The position numbers and the translations under genes were made by a program. Of a stretch of 11,418 nt of DNA, positions 1-7,034 are shown piece by piece. Numbering within the stretch: position 1 is the stretch's first letter; every line of letters starts with the position of its first letter. The stretch is from NCBI GenBank assembly GCA_046262935.1, contig JBHELT010000006.1, positions 1 to 11,418 of the forward strand, written 5' to 3'. The DNA is from JBHELT01 sp046262935 (GTDB lineage Bacteria > Actinomycetota > CADDZG01 > JAHWKV01). Below the pieces are notes generated by a model, which was given only the letters and a program-made list of their open reading frames with translations, was not told the origin of the DNA and made no database searches.

Positions 1-204
1 GGTCTCGGCTCCATCGTCGGTAACGAAGACCTCGCCGTGTTGAAAGGGGCTCATGGTGCCGGGATCGACGTTGATGTAAGGATCGAGCTTCTGCATCGTG
101 ACCTTCAAACCCCGCGATTTGAAGAGACGGCCGAGGGAGGCCGCAGTGAGACCTTTCCCGAGGCTGGAGACGACTCCACCGGTCACGAAGATGTGTTTTG
201 CCAC
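1..204 (-). CDS. pyrG: CTP synthase, N-terminal fragment (runs off the left edge)
   Basis: CTP synthase makes CTP from UTP, ATP and glutamine in the cytoplasm. Only the first 68 codons are inside the window. The peptide starts MAKHIF and continues with FVTGGVVSSLGKG, the hallmark P-loop-like N-terminus of the synthetase domain, followed by the conserved LDPYINVDPGTMSP and HGEVFVTDDG segments. The start is the GTG at 204-202: it gives the canonical N-terminus, and an in-frame TGA lies ten codons upstream with no better start between. No Shine-Dalgarno sequence precedes it; a TACGCT box ends eight bases before the GTG, so transcription may begin almost at the start codon. It follows the MraY-like gene by 64 bases on the same strand, and in other actinobacteria pyrG also sits downstream of steA and mctB. 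Identification is nearly certain despite the truncation. Confidence 0.97.
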   Translation of the reverse strand, partial: MAKHIFVTGGVVSSLGKGLTAASLGRLFKSRGLKVTMQKLDPYINVDPGTMSPFQHGEVFVTDDGAET

Positions 205-218
205 GGGGATAGAGCGTA
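205..218 (-). promoter_or_regulatory. Possible -10 element for a near-leaderless pyrG transcript
   Basis: On the minus strand TACGCT (218-213) fits the actinobacterial TANNNT -10 pattern. It is followed by eight bases (CTATCCCC) and then the GTG start of pyrG. No convincing -35 element is seen 16-19 bases upstream. The rest of the 64-base gap before pyrG (205-268) shows no clear hairpin with a U-run, so read-through from the MraY-like gene is also possible. Confidence 0.3.
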
Positions 219-268
219 TCAGAGGCTCAGCCCCTCACAGTCGATTGTTGAGCTAAAACTCTCGAGAT

Positions 269-1174
269 TTATTCGCGAACTCGCCCAAGCCGGTCGAACC
301 AGTTGAGAGCAGGCGTCACTTCGATCAATCGCGTGAAGGACCACTTCTCCGAAACCAACGTCAAGGCGATCAACCCAGCCAGAACCGTCAACCTCACCGA
401 GATGGGTGCAAGCAGCACGATCCCCAAGCCGATGAGCGCTCCGATCGTGTTTGCGCCAGCATCGCCGAGCATCGCTTCCTCCTTGAGATCAGCAGGCAGC
501 CACGTAACGGCCGAAGCCACAACCGGAAAACTGAGGGCGAAATAGGGCATCGACCATCCGGTCGCCGCAAGCGGGACCCACGCCAGTAGAAAGACTTTCA
601 CGGCTCGACCTGGCCTTAGATCGAGAAGGTTCAGCAGGTTCGCCGTCAAAGCGATGACTCCAGCATCAGCAAGTGCAGGAAACAATCGCATCTCCCAGAC
701 GCCCGAAGCCACGAACGCAACCGCGAAACCGCCTACCGCTTTGATCGCGCCCCCTGTGACTATCCCCTGCTTCAGCTTGGCAACGTGGCCCCTGAAACCC
801 TTGGCTTGCCCCGCGCCCGCAAGGTCATCGATGGTCCCGAGCAAGAAGAAACCGAAAAGGACGATGAGGAACACCAGGTGGTCCGAAGACATGAATGCTG
901 CGGGTATCGACGCGGCTGATGACGCGGTTACCGGCCCCCCCTGGGGGCCAGGCCGGATCGTGGCGACAAGGGTAAGGACGGTTTCGGTCAACAGCGATGT
1001 TGCCAAGATCACGATCCCGCCAAGGGCGGGCACACGCTTGCCGCGGTGATTCTCGATCAGAAGCGACTCGGGTGGATGTCGAAGCATCGAGATCCTAAGG
1101 ATGGCAGCGCAGGGCACGGCTACCGCAGCCAACAAGGTACCGAGCACCAGCATCGTGTCAGGATACGCACCCAT
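269..1174 (-). CDS. MraY/WecA-like (GT4-type) polytopic membrane protein with divergent active-site motif
   Basis: A 301-aa, very hydrophobic protein of the MraY/WecA superfamily. These proteins transfer a sugar-1-phosphate from a UDP-sugar to undecaprenyl phosphate at the cytoplasmic face of the membrane. Superfamily landmarks appear in order: NHRGKRVPALGG (residues 42-53), GTIDDLAG (113-120, the DD pair), NLLNLLDLRPGRA (179-191) and LGDAGANTIG (236-245). The third motif is unusual: canonical enzymes read NxxNxxDGxDGL, whereas here the second half is LRPGRA. The substrate is therefore unclear and activity is not assured. The open frame extends upstream to 1606, but that part is antisense to the glycosyltransferase gene and reads as low-complexity Ser/Thr/Ala; MGAYPDTMLVLG, leading into the first membrane segment, is the better start. 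An ATG at 1153 is a possible alternative. No Shine-Dalgarno sequence is visible. The start codon overlaps that of the divergent gene. Confidence 0.85.
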   Translation of the reverse strand: MGAYPDTMLVLGTLLAAVAVPCAAILRISMLRHPPESLLIENHRGKRVPALGGIVILATSLLTETVLTLVATIRPGPQGGPVTASSAASIPAAFMSSDHLVFLIVLFGFFLLGTIDDLAGAGQAKGFRGHVAKLKQGIVTGGAIKAVGGFAVAFVASGVWEMRLFPALADAGVIALTANLLNLLDLRPGRAVKVFLLAWVPLAATGWSMPYFALSFPVVASAVTWLPADLKEEAMLGDAGANTIGALIGLGIVLLAPISVRLTVLAGLIALTLVSEKWSFTRLIEVTPALNWFDRLGRVRE

Positions 1175-1865
1175 GCGAACAGTTGCCGTGATACCGGCAT
1201 TCAATTGTGAAAACTCGGTTGCGGCCGCGGTTGATTCTCTTTCTGCCGATCCAAGGATCAGTGAGGTCATCGTCGTAGACGACGCCTCACAGGATGCGAC
1301 AGCAGCCAACGCCGCCAAGGCTGGAGCAAGGGTTGTTCGGATAACCCCCAACTCCGGCAAGCATGTGGCCCTGGAACGAGGCTTCATGGAAGCGGGGGCA
1401 GTCGATGTCCTTATCATGGTCGATGCCGATACCGGGACTTCGGCGAAGCAGGTGCTCGAGCTTCTTTCTCCTATCGAAGATGGTGTTGCCGACATGGTCA
1501 TAGGTGTGCTCCCATCGGCTGGCAAGAAGGGTGGATTCGGCTTCGTTCGCGATCTAGCAGCTTGGTGTATCAAGGCCTGCTCTGGCTTCGAGGCGACTGC
1601 CCCCATGTCGGGTCAGCGAGCGCTTAGACGAGAGGTGTTCGAAAGGTGTCGACCTATGGGGATAGGTTTCGCCGTTGATGCGGCCTTAACTAGCGACGCA
1701 GTGAACGCCGGCTTCAGGGTCATCGAGAAACCGGTTGCCATGACTCACGATCACAGGGGCAGGTCCATCATGGGGTTCGCGCACCGCGCTCGCCAGGGAT
1801 GGCACATCGTGATCACGTTCGTTCCGCGCCTCTTGCGAGGGGGTCGTACCGCGCGAGAACGATGA
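1173..1865 (+). CDS. Family 2 glycosyltransferase, soluble
   Basis: A 230-aa GT-A fold glycosyltransferase. The start MRTVAVIPAFN is the usual beta-strand opening of GT2 enzymes. VIVVDDASQDAT (33-44) carries the nucleotide-binding Asp pair, and MVDADTGTS (82-90) holds the DxD metal motif. GKKGGFGFVRD and SGQRALRREVF (146-156) resemble the acceptor region of polyprenyl-phosphate sugar transferases. HDHRGR (192-197) near the end may belong to the acceptor site. No membrane segment is seen, so it probably acts at the inner membrane face on a lipid acceptor; sugar and acceptor are unknown. Upstream in-frame codons back to 1101 are antisense to the MraY-like gene and are not needed. A weak AGGA lies nine bases before the ATG. 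This is the only plus-strand gene in the steA-pyrG part of the cluster; its start overlaps the MraY-like start and its last 53 bases overlap the gene ending at 1813. Confidence 0.9.
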   Translation: MRTVAVIPAFNCENSVAAAVDSLSADPRISEVIVVDDASQDATAANAAKAGARVVRITPNSGKHVALERGFMEAGAVDVLIMVDADTGTSAKQVLELLSPIEDGVADMVIGVLPSAGKKGGFGFVRDLAAWCIKACSGFEATAPMSGQRALRREVFERCRPMGIGFAVDAALTSDAVNAGFRVIEKPVAMTHDHRGRSIMGFAHRARQGWHIVITFVPRLLRGGRTARER

Positions 1866-4101
1866 GAGCCCACGGGGCCGCGATAGTGAGCATGGTGCCA
1901 GCAACAGCAACACCCGAGTCGTTCAGTAACGATCCGGCGATCGCGGCGACGATCAGACCTTCTAAGCCAGCTTTCAGCGCCGGATGCTCGCGCATGATCG
2001 TTCTCCAAGTTCCCTTCGATCGATAGTGAAGTGCGAGCAGCACTCCTACCGCGCCGGGGGCCGCTAACCCCCACCTGCTAGAGATCGCAAGGGTGAGTGC
2101 CACCGACGCTTTTCTCTTCGCAACGATCCACATGAACCCCGGGTCGCGCGCCACCTGGGAAAGGAAGTTGCCCAGGTGGGTGCGATCAGCGATCGGACGC
2201 ATGAGATCGATGGCTCCGAATGCCAGAACCAGTCCAACCGCGCCAAGAGCGATAAGTGGCCAATAACGTCGCGCTAGTTTGCCCTTTCCGAAGAGGGCCA
2301 AAGCGAAGAACGCTGCCGCTGGGAAAAGTGAAAGAGCCCCGCCAACGTCGTCGCCGAAAGACGGGTGCCCATCGAAGAAGATGAGGAGCACGATCAAACC
2401 AAGCGCCATCCACTTTCCTTTGATACCGGTTCCATCGGCAACCATTCCCGCCAGCAGGAACATGGAGGCGGCGAATAGCGCGAACCCTAAGTTGCCAAGG
2501 CCGAAGAACCTGCCTGCTGCCACCGAGGTGTATCCATAGAGCGAATCGAGTTGATAGGGGGCCCCCAAGGTTAGGTCGACGATATAGAACCCACCGGTTA
2601 TAGCCATCACAGCGCCAGCGCACCACAGCATCGATCGTCGGGTCACCGATGCCAGTAAACCCGCGATCATTAATGTCCCGAGAATGATCGATGCACTGGC
2701 GAGCCAAGCACCCGCACGATAAAAACCTGCCCGTGGAATGAATGTGGCGACAGGGAAACTGATAGCCGCAAGCAAGAAAAAGACAACACCGTCGGTTAGG
2801 CGGTTCTTCTTCCAACGGTAGAGCGCAACGAGATAAAGAACGAACGTCGAAGAGACGACGGCTACAGACACTGGCGTGCGCATCGCGTCGTGGGTCATCG
2901 ATCGAAGGTTGGCATCGATCAGTTTGGGCACGGACGCGGGACCACGCTTCACCGTGGCGGCATGACCACCAGCGAACACCTCTCCGGCCAAACCGAGCTG
3001 CTTGGCGATCGTGGCTGACAGGTCAGACATCGAGATGAGGCCGCGACGGCGAGTACCGGTTGAAGTGAGAAGGCCATGTGAAATACCGGGCCCAACGATG
3101 ATCACTGGCCGCAACTGGCCGCGTTCTAAGTTGCCTCCAGGAGTGGTCGGAGCAACGATCACCACGGTTGTGATTGCCGTATCGATCGACCGCAGCAATG
3201 TCCCGATCAAGCGATCTGCACGCTCGATGCCAGCTTTGCGCGCGGCGATCCTTTGTTCTTTGGCGAGACCGCTCGCGTAGATGTCCGCACGCATGGTGTC
3301 GCCTGTTTCCACGACGATGAAGTCGCTGGTGGTAAGCGCTTGTCGAAAGGCCGCCGCGTAAGCGGGGGCCGATGACGCTAGTCCGAATGGAGCATGCGGA
3401 TCGAGCTTCAATAGAGTTCTGTCGACCTTGCCAAATGAAACCGTGCCGTCTTCTCGCATGGCCGCCAATGCGGCCTCGCGGTGCACACCGGTGTCCGGGC
3501 TGGGCTCCGCCAGCATCACGTCGGGCGTTGGCAGCCTTTTGGGAAGTGGGCCGATCGATTCGTCGGCGTTGCCGATCACCGCCGCGGCGCGACCTTGAGA
3601 AGCCAGATGTTGGGCGATCAGACCGGCTTTGGCATCGAACGCCTTACCGCTGTTGGCTCTTCTGATCGCGCCGACCGAGATGACAGCGACCTCGCCTTGA
3701 GGGTTGAATCCGTTCTTACGGAAAAACAGATCACTGGCATGGGAGTTTTCGACCATCTCGTCTAGGTTGAATGCGAAAGCAGAAGATGCGTCGGTTTGAA
3801 CGCGCAGACCCGCCCCCAGCCCCGCGTATCCCTGACCGGCGAGGTTTTGTATCCGTACCGAGACATCCCCGATCGCGCCCCTGCCTATGAGTGACCTGAG
3901 CGTTGGAGCGCGCGCTCCATATATGTCTTTCCATGCTACCGATGCGATACCGAATACAACTACTTTGTTCTTCGATGGGGCAGACGATGCAGCTGCGCGA
4001 ACGGGAGCGATCGAACCGGCGATGATGACTCCGATCAACGATGCAACGCAGACGCATCTGCGTCGCTGGAACCTGCCGAAGCGCAGTCTTCGGTCAGTCA
4101 C
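1813..4101 (-). CDS. Large membrane protein: degenerate alkaline-phosphatase-like ectodomain plus polytopic domain
   Basis: A 762-aa protein in two halves. After an N-terminal signal or anchor (about 16-37), residues 45-400 have the outline of the alkaline phosphatase/sulfatase fold: a VVVFGIAS strand with PTLRSLIGRGAIGD behind it, IVVETGDTMRADIY (262-275), VVIVAPTTPGG (313-323), and VIIVGPGISHGLL followed by GLISMSDLSATIAKQLG. Residues 409-751 hold roughly nine or ten membrane segments with conserved-looking polar motifs RFFGLGN (531-537), GHPSFGDDVGG (578-588) and LLNDSGVAV (725-733). The usual AlkP metal ligands (an Asp after the first strand, and DHG late in the fold) are not visible, so catalysis is doubtful. 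It starts with GTG in a GTGA overlap with the stop of the mctB/steB gene, so the two are probably co-translated. Such proteins occur near steA/mctB in other Gram-positives as far as I recall; the function is unknown. Confidence 0.85.
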   Translation of the reverse strand: MTDRRLRFGRFQRRRCVCVASLIGVIIAGSIAPVRAAASSAPSKNKVVVFGIASVAWKDIYGARAPTLRSLIGRGAIGDVSVRIQNLAGQGYAGLGAGLRVQTDASSAFAFNLDEMVENSHASDLFFRKNGFNPQGEVAVISVGAIRRANSGKAFDAKAGLIAQHLASQGRAAAVIGNADESIGPLPKRLPTPDVMLAEPSPDTGVHREAALAAMREDGTVSFGKVDRTLLKLDPHAPFGLASSAPAYAAAFRQALTTSDFIVVETGDTMRADIYASGLAKEQRIAARKAGIERADRLIGTLLRSIDTAITTVVIVAPTTPGGNLERGQLRPVIIVGPGISHGLLTSTGTRRRGLISMSDLSATIAKQLGLAGEVFAGGHAATVKRGPASVPKLIDANLRSMTHDAMRTPVSVAVVSSTFVLYLVALYRWKKNRLTDGVVFFLLAAISFPVATFIPRAGFYRAGAWLASASIILGTLMIAGLLASVTRRSMLWCAGAVMAITGGFYIVDLTLGAPYQLDSLYGYTSVAAGRFFGLGNLGFALFAASMFLLAGMVADGTGIKGKWMALGLIVLLIFFDGHPSFGDDVGGALSLFPAAAFFALALFGKGKLARRYWPLIALGAVGLVLAFGAIDLMRPIADRTHLGNFLSQVARDPGFMWIVAKRKASVALTLAISSRWGLAAPGAVGVLLALHYRSKGTWRTIMREHPALKAGLEGLIVAAIAGSLLNDSGVAVAGTMLTIAAPWALIVLARYDPLARGAERT

Positions 4102-5000
4102 GGCTGGGGCAGTGGTGAAGATGTCCCTTCGCCTGCCCCGTAATGACCGAACTTACCGCTGAGCGCCGCTTGTAATCCGAGGGCCAGGGCGATCTGACCT
4201 CGCGGAAGTTCTATGCCATCAACCGTCACGATGTGCAGATCGGAATTCCTTCGCAGCGCTGGCAGCAACAACAAGTCAGTGCCACCCGGTTCTGTCACGG
4301 CAACAACAACTCCGGCATCGCTCAATGCCTTGACCAACGGGTTGGTGAAGTTCGTATCCAACTGCTTGCGATCTCCCTTGTTGCCCGCCGAAACGATGAC
4401 AACAAGCGTGTTCGGTGACGCAAGCGCATTGGCAGGCCTTGCTCCCGCATCTTGGCTCTTCGTCGCGACCGCCAGATCCGTGTCGATCAAGCGTTGGATG
4501 AAGCCAACCGACTTACCCGAAAGCGCCCCAGAAAGGCGCGATACGAGGTCGGCCGAGAGGACCGCGGGATCGGTTGAAGCGCTTTCGATGGCAAGCGCGA
4601 CCTGTTGACGCCTGGGGTCATTCGACATGTCTAGTTTGCTCGACAGCTGTATCTCACCATCGATCCCAGCGCCGGCTTCGCCTAAGGTTGCAGCGATCTG
4701 ATCAACGATGCCACCCGGGGTTGAATCGAACGACAAGATCACCGCGGCTCGGCCCGCAAGCGTGCCTTGAACCAGGTCGGCACGTGACTGCTTGATCAAC
4801 CCCGCCGAAGCCCGGCTCTCGCGCTCCAATTCCCGAACCTGCTTGATCAGCCTTTCGTTCCTAGTGCTCAGGTTGGTCTGCGCGCTCTGCAGCAGTTTGA
4901 GTGTGCTCTGCTCTAGGAAGGAGGCGCCGAACAGGATCCCCAGTCCAAGCGCGAGGAAAACCGCGATCAGAGAAACGACGTGGTAGCGGAAAGTGATCAT
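4098..5000 (-). CDS. mctB: MctB/SteB family membrane-anchored coiled-coil protein
   Basis: A 300-aa protein opening with ITFRYHVVSLIAVFLALGLG, the hallmark of the MctB family: a very short cytoplasmic end, then one membrane helix (about 8-26). Residues 30-75 form a predicted coiled coil (Leu/Gln/Glu-rich), followed by an extracytoplasmic alpha/beta domain (85-285) containing AAVILSFDSTPGG, TLVVIVSAGN and VVVAVTEPGG. In M. tuberculosis MctB (Rv1698) is linked to copper tolerance and outer-membrane channel activity. In Corynebacterium a homolog next to steA, called SteB, is needed for proper cell separation. The direct SteA neighbour here, three bases upstream, favours the SteB-type division role; no Cys/His/Met copper-site cluster stands out. 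The start is ATG at 5000, with no Shine-Dalgarno sequence. A Gly/Ser/Pro-rich tail ends the protein. Confidence 0.9.
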   Translation of the reverse strand: MITFRYHVVSLIAVFLALGLGILFGASFLEQSTLKLLQSAQTNLSTRNERLIKQVRELERESRASAGLIKQSRADLVQGTLAGRAAVILSFDSTPGGIVDQIAATLGEAGAGIDGEIQLSSKLDMSNDPRRQQVALAIESASTDPAVLSADLVSRLSGALSGKSVGFIQRLIDTDLAVATKSQDAGARPANALASPNTLVVIVSAGNKGDRKQLDTNFTNPLVKALSDAGVVVAVTEPGGTDLLLLPALRRNSDLHIVTVDGIELPRGQIALALGLQAALSGKFGHYGAGEGTSSPLPQP

Positions 5001-5003
5001 CTA

Positions 5004-6188
5004 TCAGTGGAAAGCATTCTCGACTGAGAACCATATGTTCTTCACGAGCAGAAAGAAGTCTTTCACCACCAGGTGCATGGGCTGAGAAAGGCCAACAACG
5101 ATCAACATCGCGACCAGAGCGGCAAGCACGACGCCGAAGAGCTCCCACCTGGTTGGGCCCCCTCGGTGCAGCTCGCTAACCCCCTTGGCGTCGACGAGTT
5201 TGGGCCCAACGCGCAGCCTTACCAAGAAAGTCGAGGCCATCCCCTTGCGCCCCTTGTCCATGAATTCGACCATGCTCGCTCGCGCACCAACTGCGACGAT
5301 CAACTCGGCCCCCTTCTCGTGTGCGAGCAGTAGTGCTACATCTTCGCTTGTCCCCGGTGCTTCGAATGTCGAGTACTCGAGTCCCAGTGCGGAGAGCCTC
5401 TCCTCGCCGGGGGCCCTGCCGTCGGCGTAGGCATGCACGATGAGTTCGGCGCCACAAGTCAAAGCCTGCGTCGTCACAGAGTCCATATCACCGATGATGA
5501 TGTCCGGTTTCAATTTCAGTTCTAAAAGGGCGTCGGCGCCGCCGTCTACAGCGATCAACACCGGACGGAAGTCGCGCAGATAGCTGGAGCGCAAACTTGC
5601 AAGGTCCTCTTTGTAGCCATAGCCGCGCACCACAACGAGGACGTGGCGGCCGGCAAGTGACGTTCGTATCTCAGGCAACCGAATGGCTTCCAACAAGAAG
5701 TCGCGTTCGGTCACCATGTATTGCAAGGTGTTCTCGGCGAAACTCTCGAGTGCCGCGCCGATATCTTTCTTGCATTCGTCGAGCCGTTCTTCGGCTATCG
5801 CAAGGGTTATGACTTCCCCCTCGGAGATCAGACCAGATCCGACCGAAACTTTGGATCCCTCGATGTTCACGCGATCGCCGTCTTTCACTCCGGCAAGTAG
5901 GGCCGGTCCGAGCGAATCGATGAGCGGGATCCCCGCCGCCATGAGAACCAATGGGCCGAGGTTCGGATAACGGCCAGTGGATGATGGGGCCGCATTCAGA
6001 ACCGCCTTTACCTTGCGTTCGACCAACGATTCCGCGGCGATGCGATCGAGGTCGTCGTGATCGATCACCGCGACCTCGCCCGGCTGGAGTTTGCCGATCA
6101 GCCGCTTGGTGCGGGTATCAACGCGAGCGATGCCGCTGATTACGCCTTCTTTGTCCAACGGCAGTGGGCCGCGACGGAGTTTGAACAC
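5004..6188 (-). CDS. steA: SteA-like cytokinetic ring protein with thiamin-pyrophosphokinase-like core
   Basis: A 394-aa protein matching SteA (Rv1697 family). Its central region resembles the catalytic domain of thiamin pyrophosphokinase: AVDGGADALLEL (213-224), KPDIIIGDMDSV (227-238, cf. GDxDS of the enzyme) and TSEDVALLLA (280-289). The N-terminal 175 residues are a SteA-specific domain with GIARVDTRTKRLIGKL and a Gly-rich VGSGLISEGEV. One membrane helix (about 347-368) lies near the C-terminus, followed by an amphipathic tail, so most of the protein is cytoplasmic and tethered. In Corynebacterium SteA and SteB localise to the division site and promote septal peptidoglycan splitting through the RipC-FtsEX route; enzymatic activity is not established. 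The start is GTG at 6188, nine bases after the nadK stop. In mycobacteria recN normally separates these genes; it is absent here. Confidence 0.93.
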   Translation of the reverse strand: MFKLRRGPLPLDKEGVISGIARVDTRTKRLIGKLQPGEVAVIDHDDLDRIAAESLVERKVKAVLNAAPSSTGRYPNLGPLVLMAAGIPLIDSLGPALLAGVKDGDRVNIEGSKVSVGSGLISEGEVITLAIAEERLDECKKDIGAALESFAENTLQYMVTERDFLLEAIRLPEIRTSLAGRHVLVVVRGYGYKEDLASLRSSYLRDFRPVLIAVDGGADALLELKLKPDIIIGDMDSVTTQALTCGAELIVHAYADGRAPGEERLSALGLEYSTFEAPGTSEDVALLLAHEKGAELIVAVGARASMVEFMDKGRKGMASTFLVRLRVGPKLVDAKGVSELHRGGPTRWELFGVVLAALVAMLIVVGLSQPMHLVVKDFFLLVKNIWFSVENAFH

Positions 6189-6197
6189 TCGGTGATT

Positions 6198-7034
6198 TTA
6201 CTCGTGGCCCTGATGAGACTCGTGGTTAGGCTCTATCCTGAATCTCGACCTCAATTTCTGAAAGAACGGCTGCGGATCAAGGCTGATCAAGCGCAAACGT
6301 TGTTCGTGGGGCCTGATCGAGATCTTCGCTCCCTTTTCTAGCGTTCCGATACCTTGCCCATCGGCCGACCAACCCGTCTTGTCTGATGGGATCTCAAGCG
6401 TGACCGTTCGGCTCGGCCCCACCACGATGGACCGCCACAGTGGCGCGTGCGCCGAGACTGAAGTGAGGATCATGGCATCTACCGACGGCTCGACCACCGG
6501 CCCGCCTGCGGAAAGCGAGTAGGCCGTCGAACCGGTTGGAGTCGAAACGATGAAGCCGTCGGCGGCATAGGTGGCAACATCTTCGGGACCAACCGAAACA
6601 TGTACGTGGATGATCCGTGACAACGTGTCGCGCTCTATGACGATCTCGTTCAGGGCGGCCACGCGGCGAGACGACCCGTCGGCATCAACCGCTACAGCAT
6701 CGAGCATCATGCGTTCGTCTTCAGAAAAGGTATCCGCGGCGAGTGATTTGACCGCTTCATCGATCTGTTCAACGCCGACAGAAGACAGATAGCCTAAGTT
6801 GCCTAGATTGATCCCTAACAGGGGGATGCTATGTTCAAAAGCGATCCTGGCTGCCCTCAGGATCGTGCCGTCCCCACCGAGGGCGATCACAGCCTCGGCC
6901 TTGCGGTGACCCTCGCTACCGTCGGCGTCTTGGACGATGCTCACCCCCGCCGTCGAACAAGATGCCGTCATGAGGCGAACCGCCTCGGCGACTTGGGGGC
7001 GCGAAGGATGAACGACCAACTGGATCGATCTCAT
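6198..7034 (-). CDS. nadK: NAD kinase
   Basis: NAD kinase phosphorylates NAD to NADP using ATP or polyphosphate, and is the only route to NADP. The 278-aa length is normal for a bacterial enzyme. It shows the family fingerprints: ALGGDGTILRAAR (51-63, with the GGDG motif), LLGINLGNLGYLS (72-84), ALNEIVIERD (127-136, the NE pair) and FIVSTPTGSTAYSLSAGGP (161-179). The ATG start at 7034 sits in an ATGA overlap with the tlyA stop, so translation is probably coupled. The C-terminal tail after QPFFQKLRSRF is short and charged. Gene order (tlyA, then nadK) is the standard actinobacterial one. Confidence 0.97.
   Translation of the reverse strand: MRSIQLVVHPSRPQVAEAVRLMTASCSTAGVSIVQDADGSEGHRKAEAVIALGGDGTILRAARIAFEHSIPLLGINLGNLGYLSSVGVEQIDEAVKSLAADTFSEDERMMLDAVAVDADGSSRRVAALNEIVIERDTLSRIIHVHVSVGPEDVATYAADGFIVSTPTGSTAYSLSAGGPVVEPSVDAMILTSVSAHAPLWRSIVVGPSRTVTLEIPSDKTGWSADGQGIGTLEKGAKISIRPHEQRLRLISLDPQPFFQKLRSRFRIEPNHESHQGHE

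Noticed and set aside
1175..1606. N-terminal extension of the MraY-like frame to 445 residues
   Set aside because: It is antisense to the well-supported glycosyltransferase and reads as low-complexity Ser/Thr/Ala without family similarity; the protein has its natural start at 1174.
2064..2815. Minus-strand frames of 60 and 209 aa inside the large membrane-protein gene
   Set aside because: They are offset-frame shadows rich in Arg, Cys and Trp with no recognisable domain; the main frame encodes clean membrane helices throughout.
4213..4608. 131-aa plus-strand frame opposite the mctB/steB gene
   Set aside because: It is the antisense of a convincing MctB family coding region; no domain or ribosome binding site.
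4098..5000. Copper transporter as the functional call for the MctB family gene
   Set aside because: The family name comes from M. tuberculosis; no metal-binding cluster is visible, and the SteA neighbour favours a division role. Kept only as an alternative.
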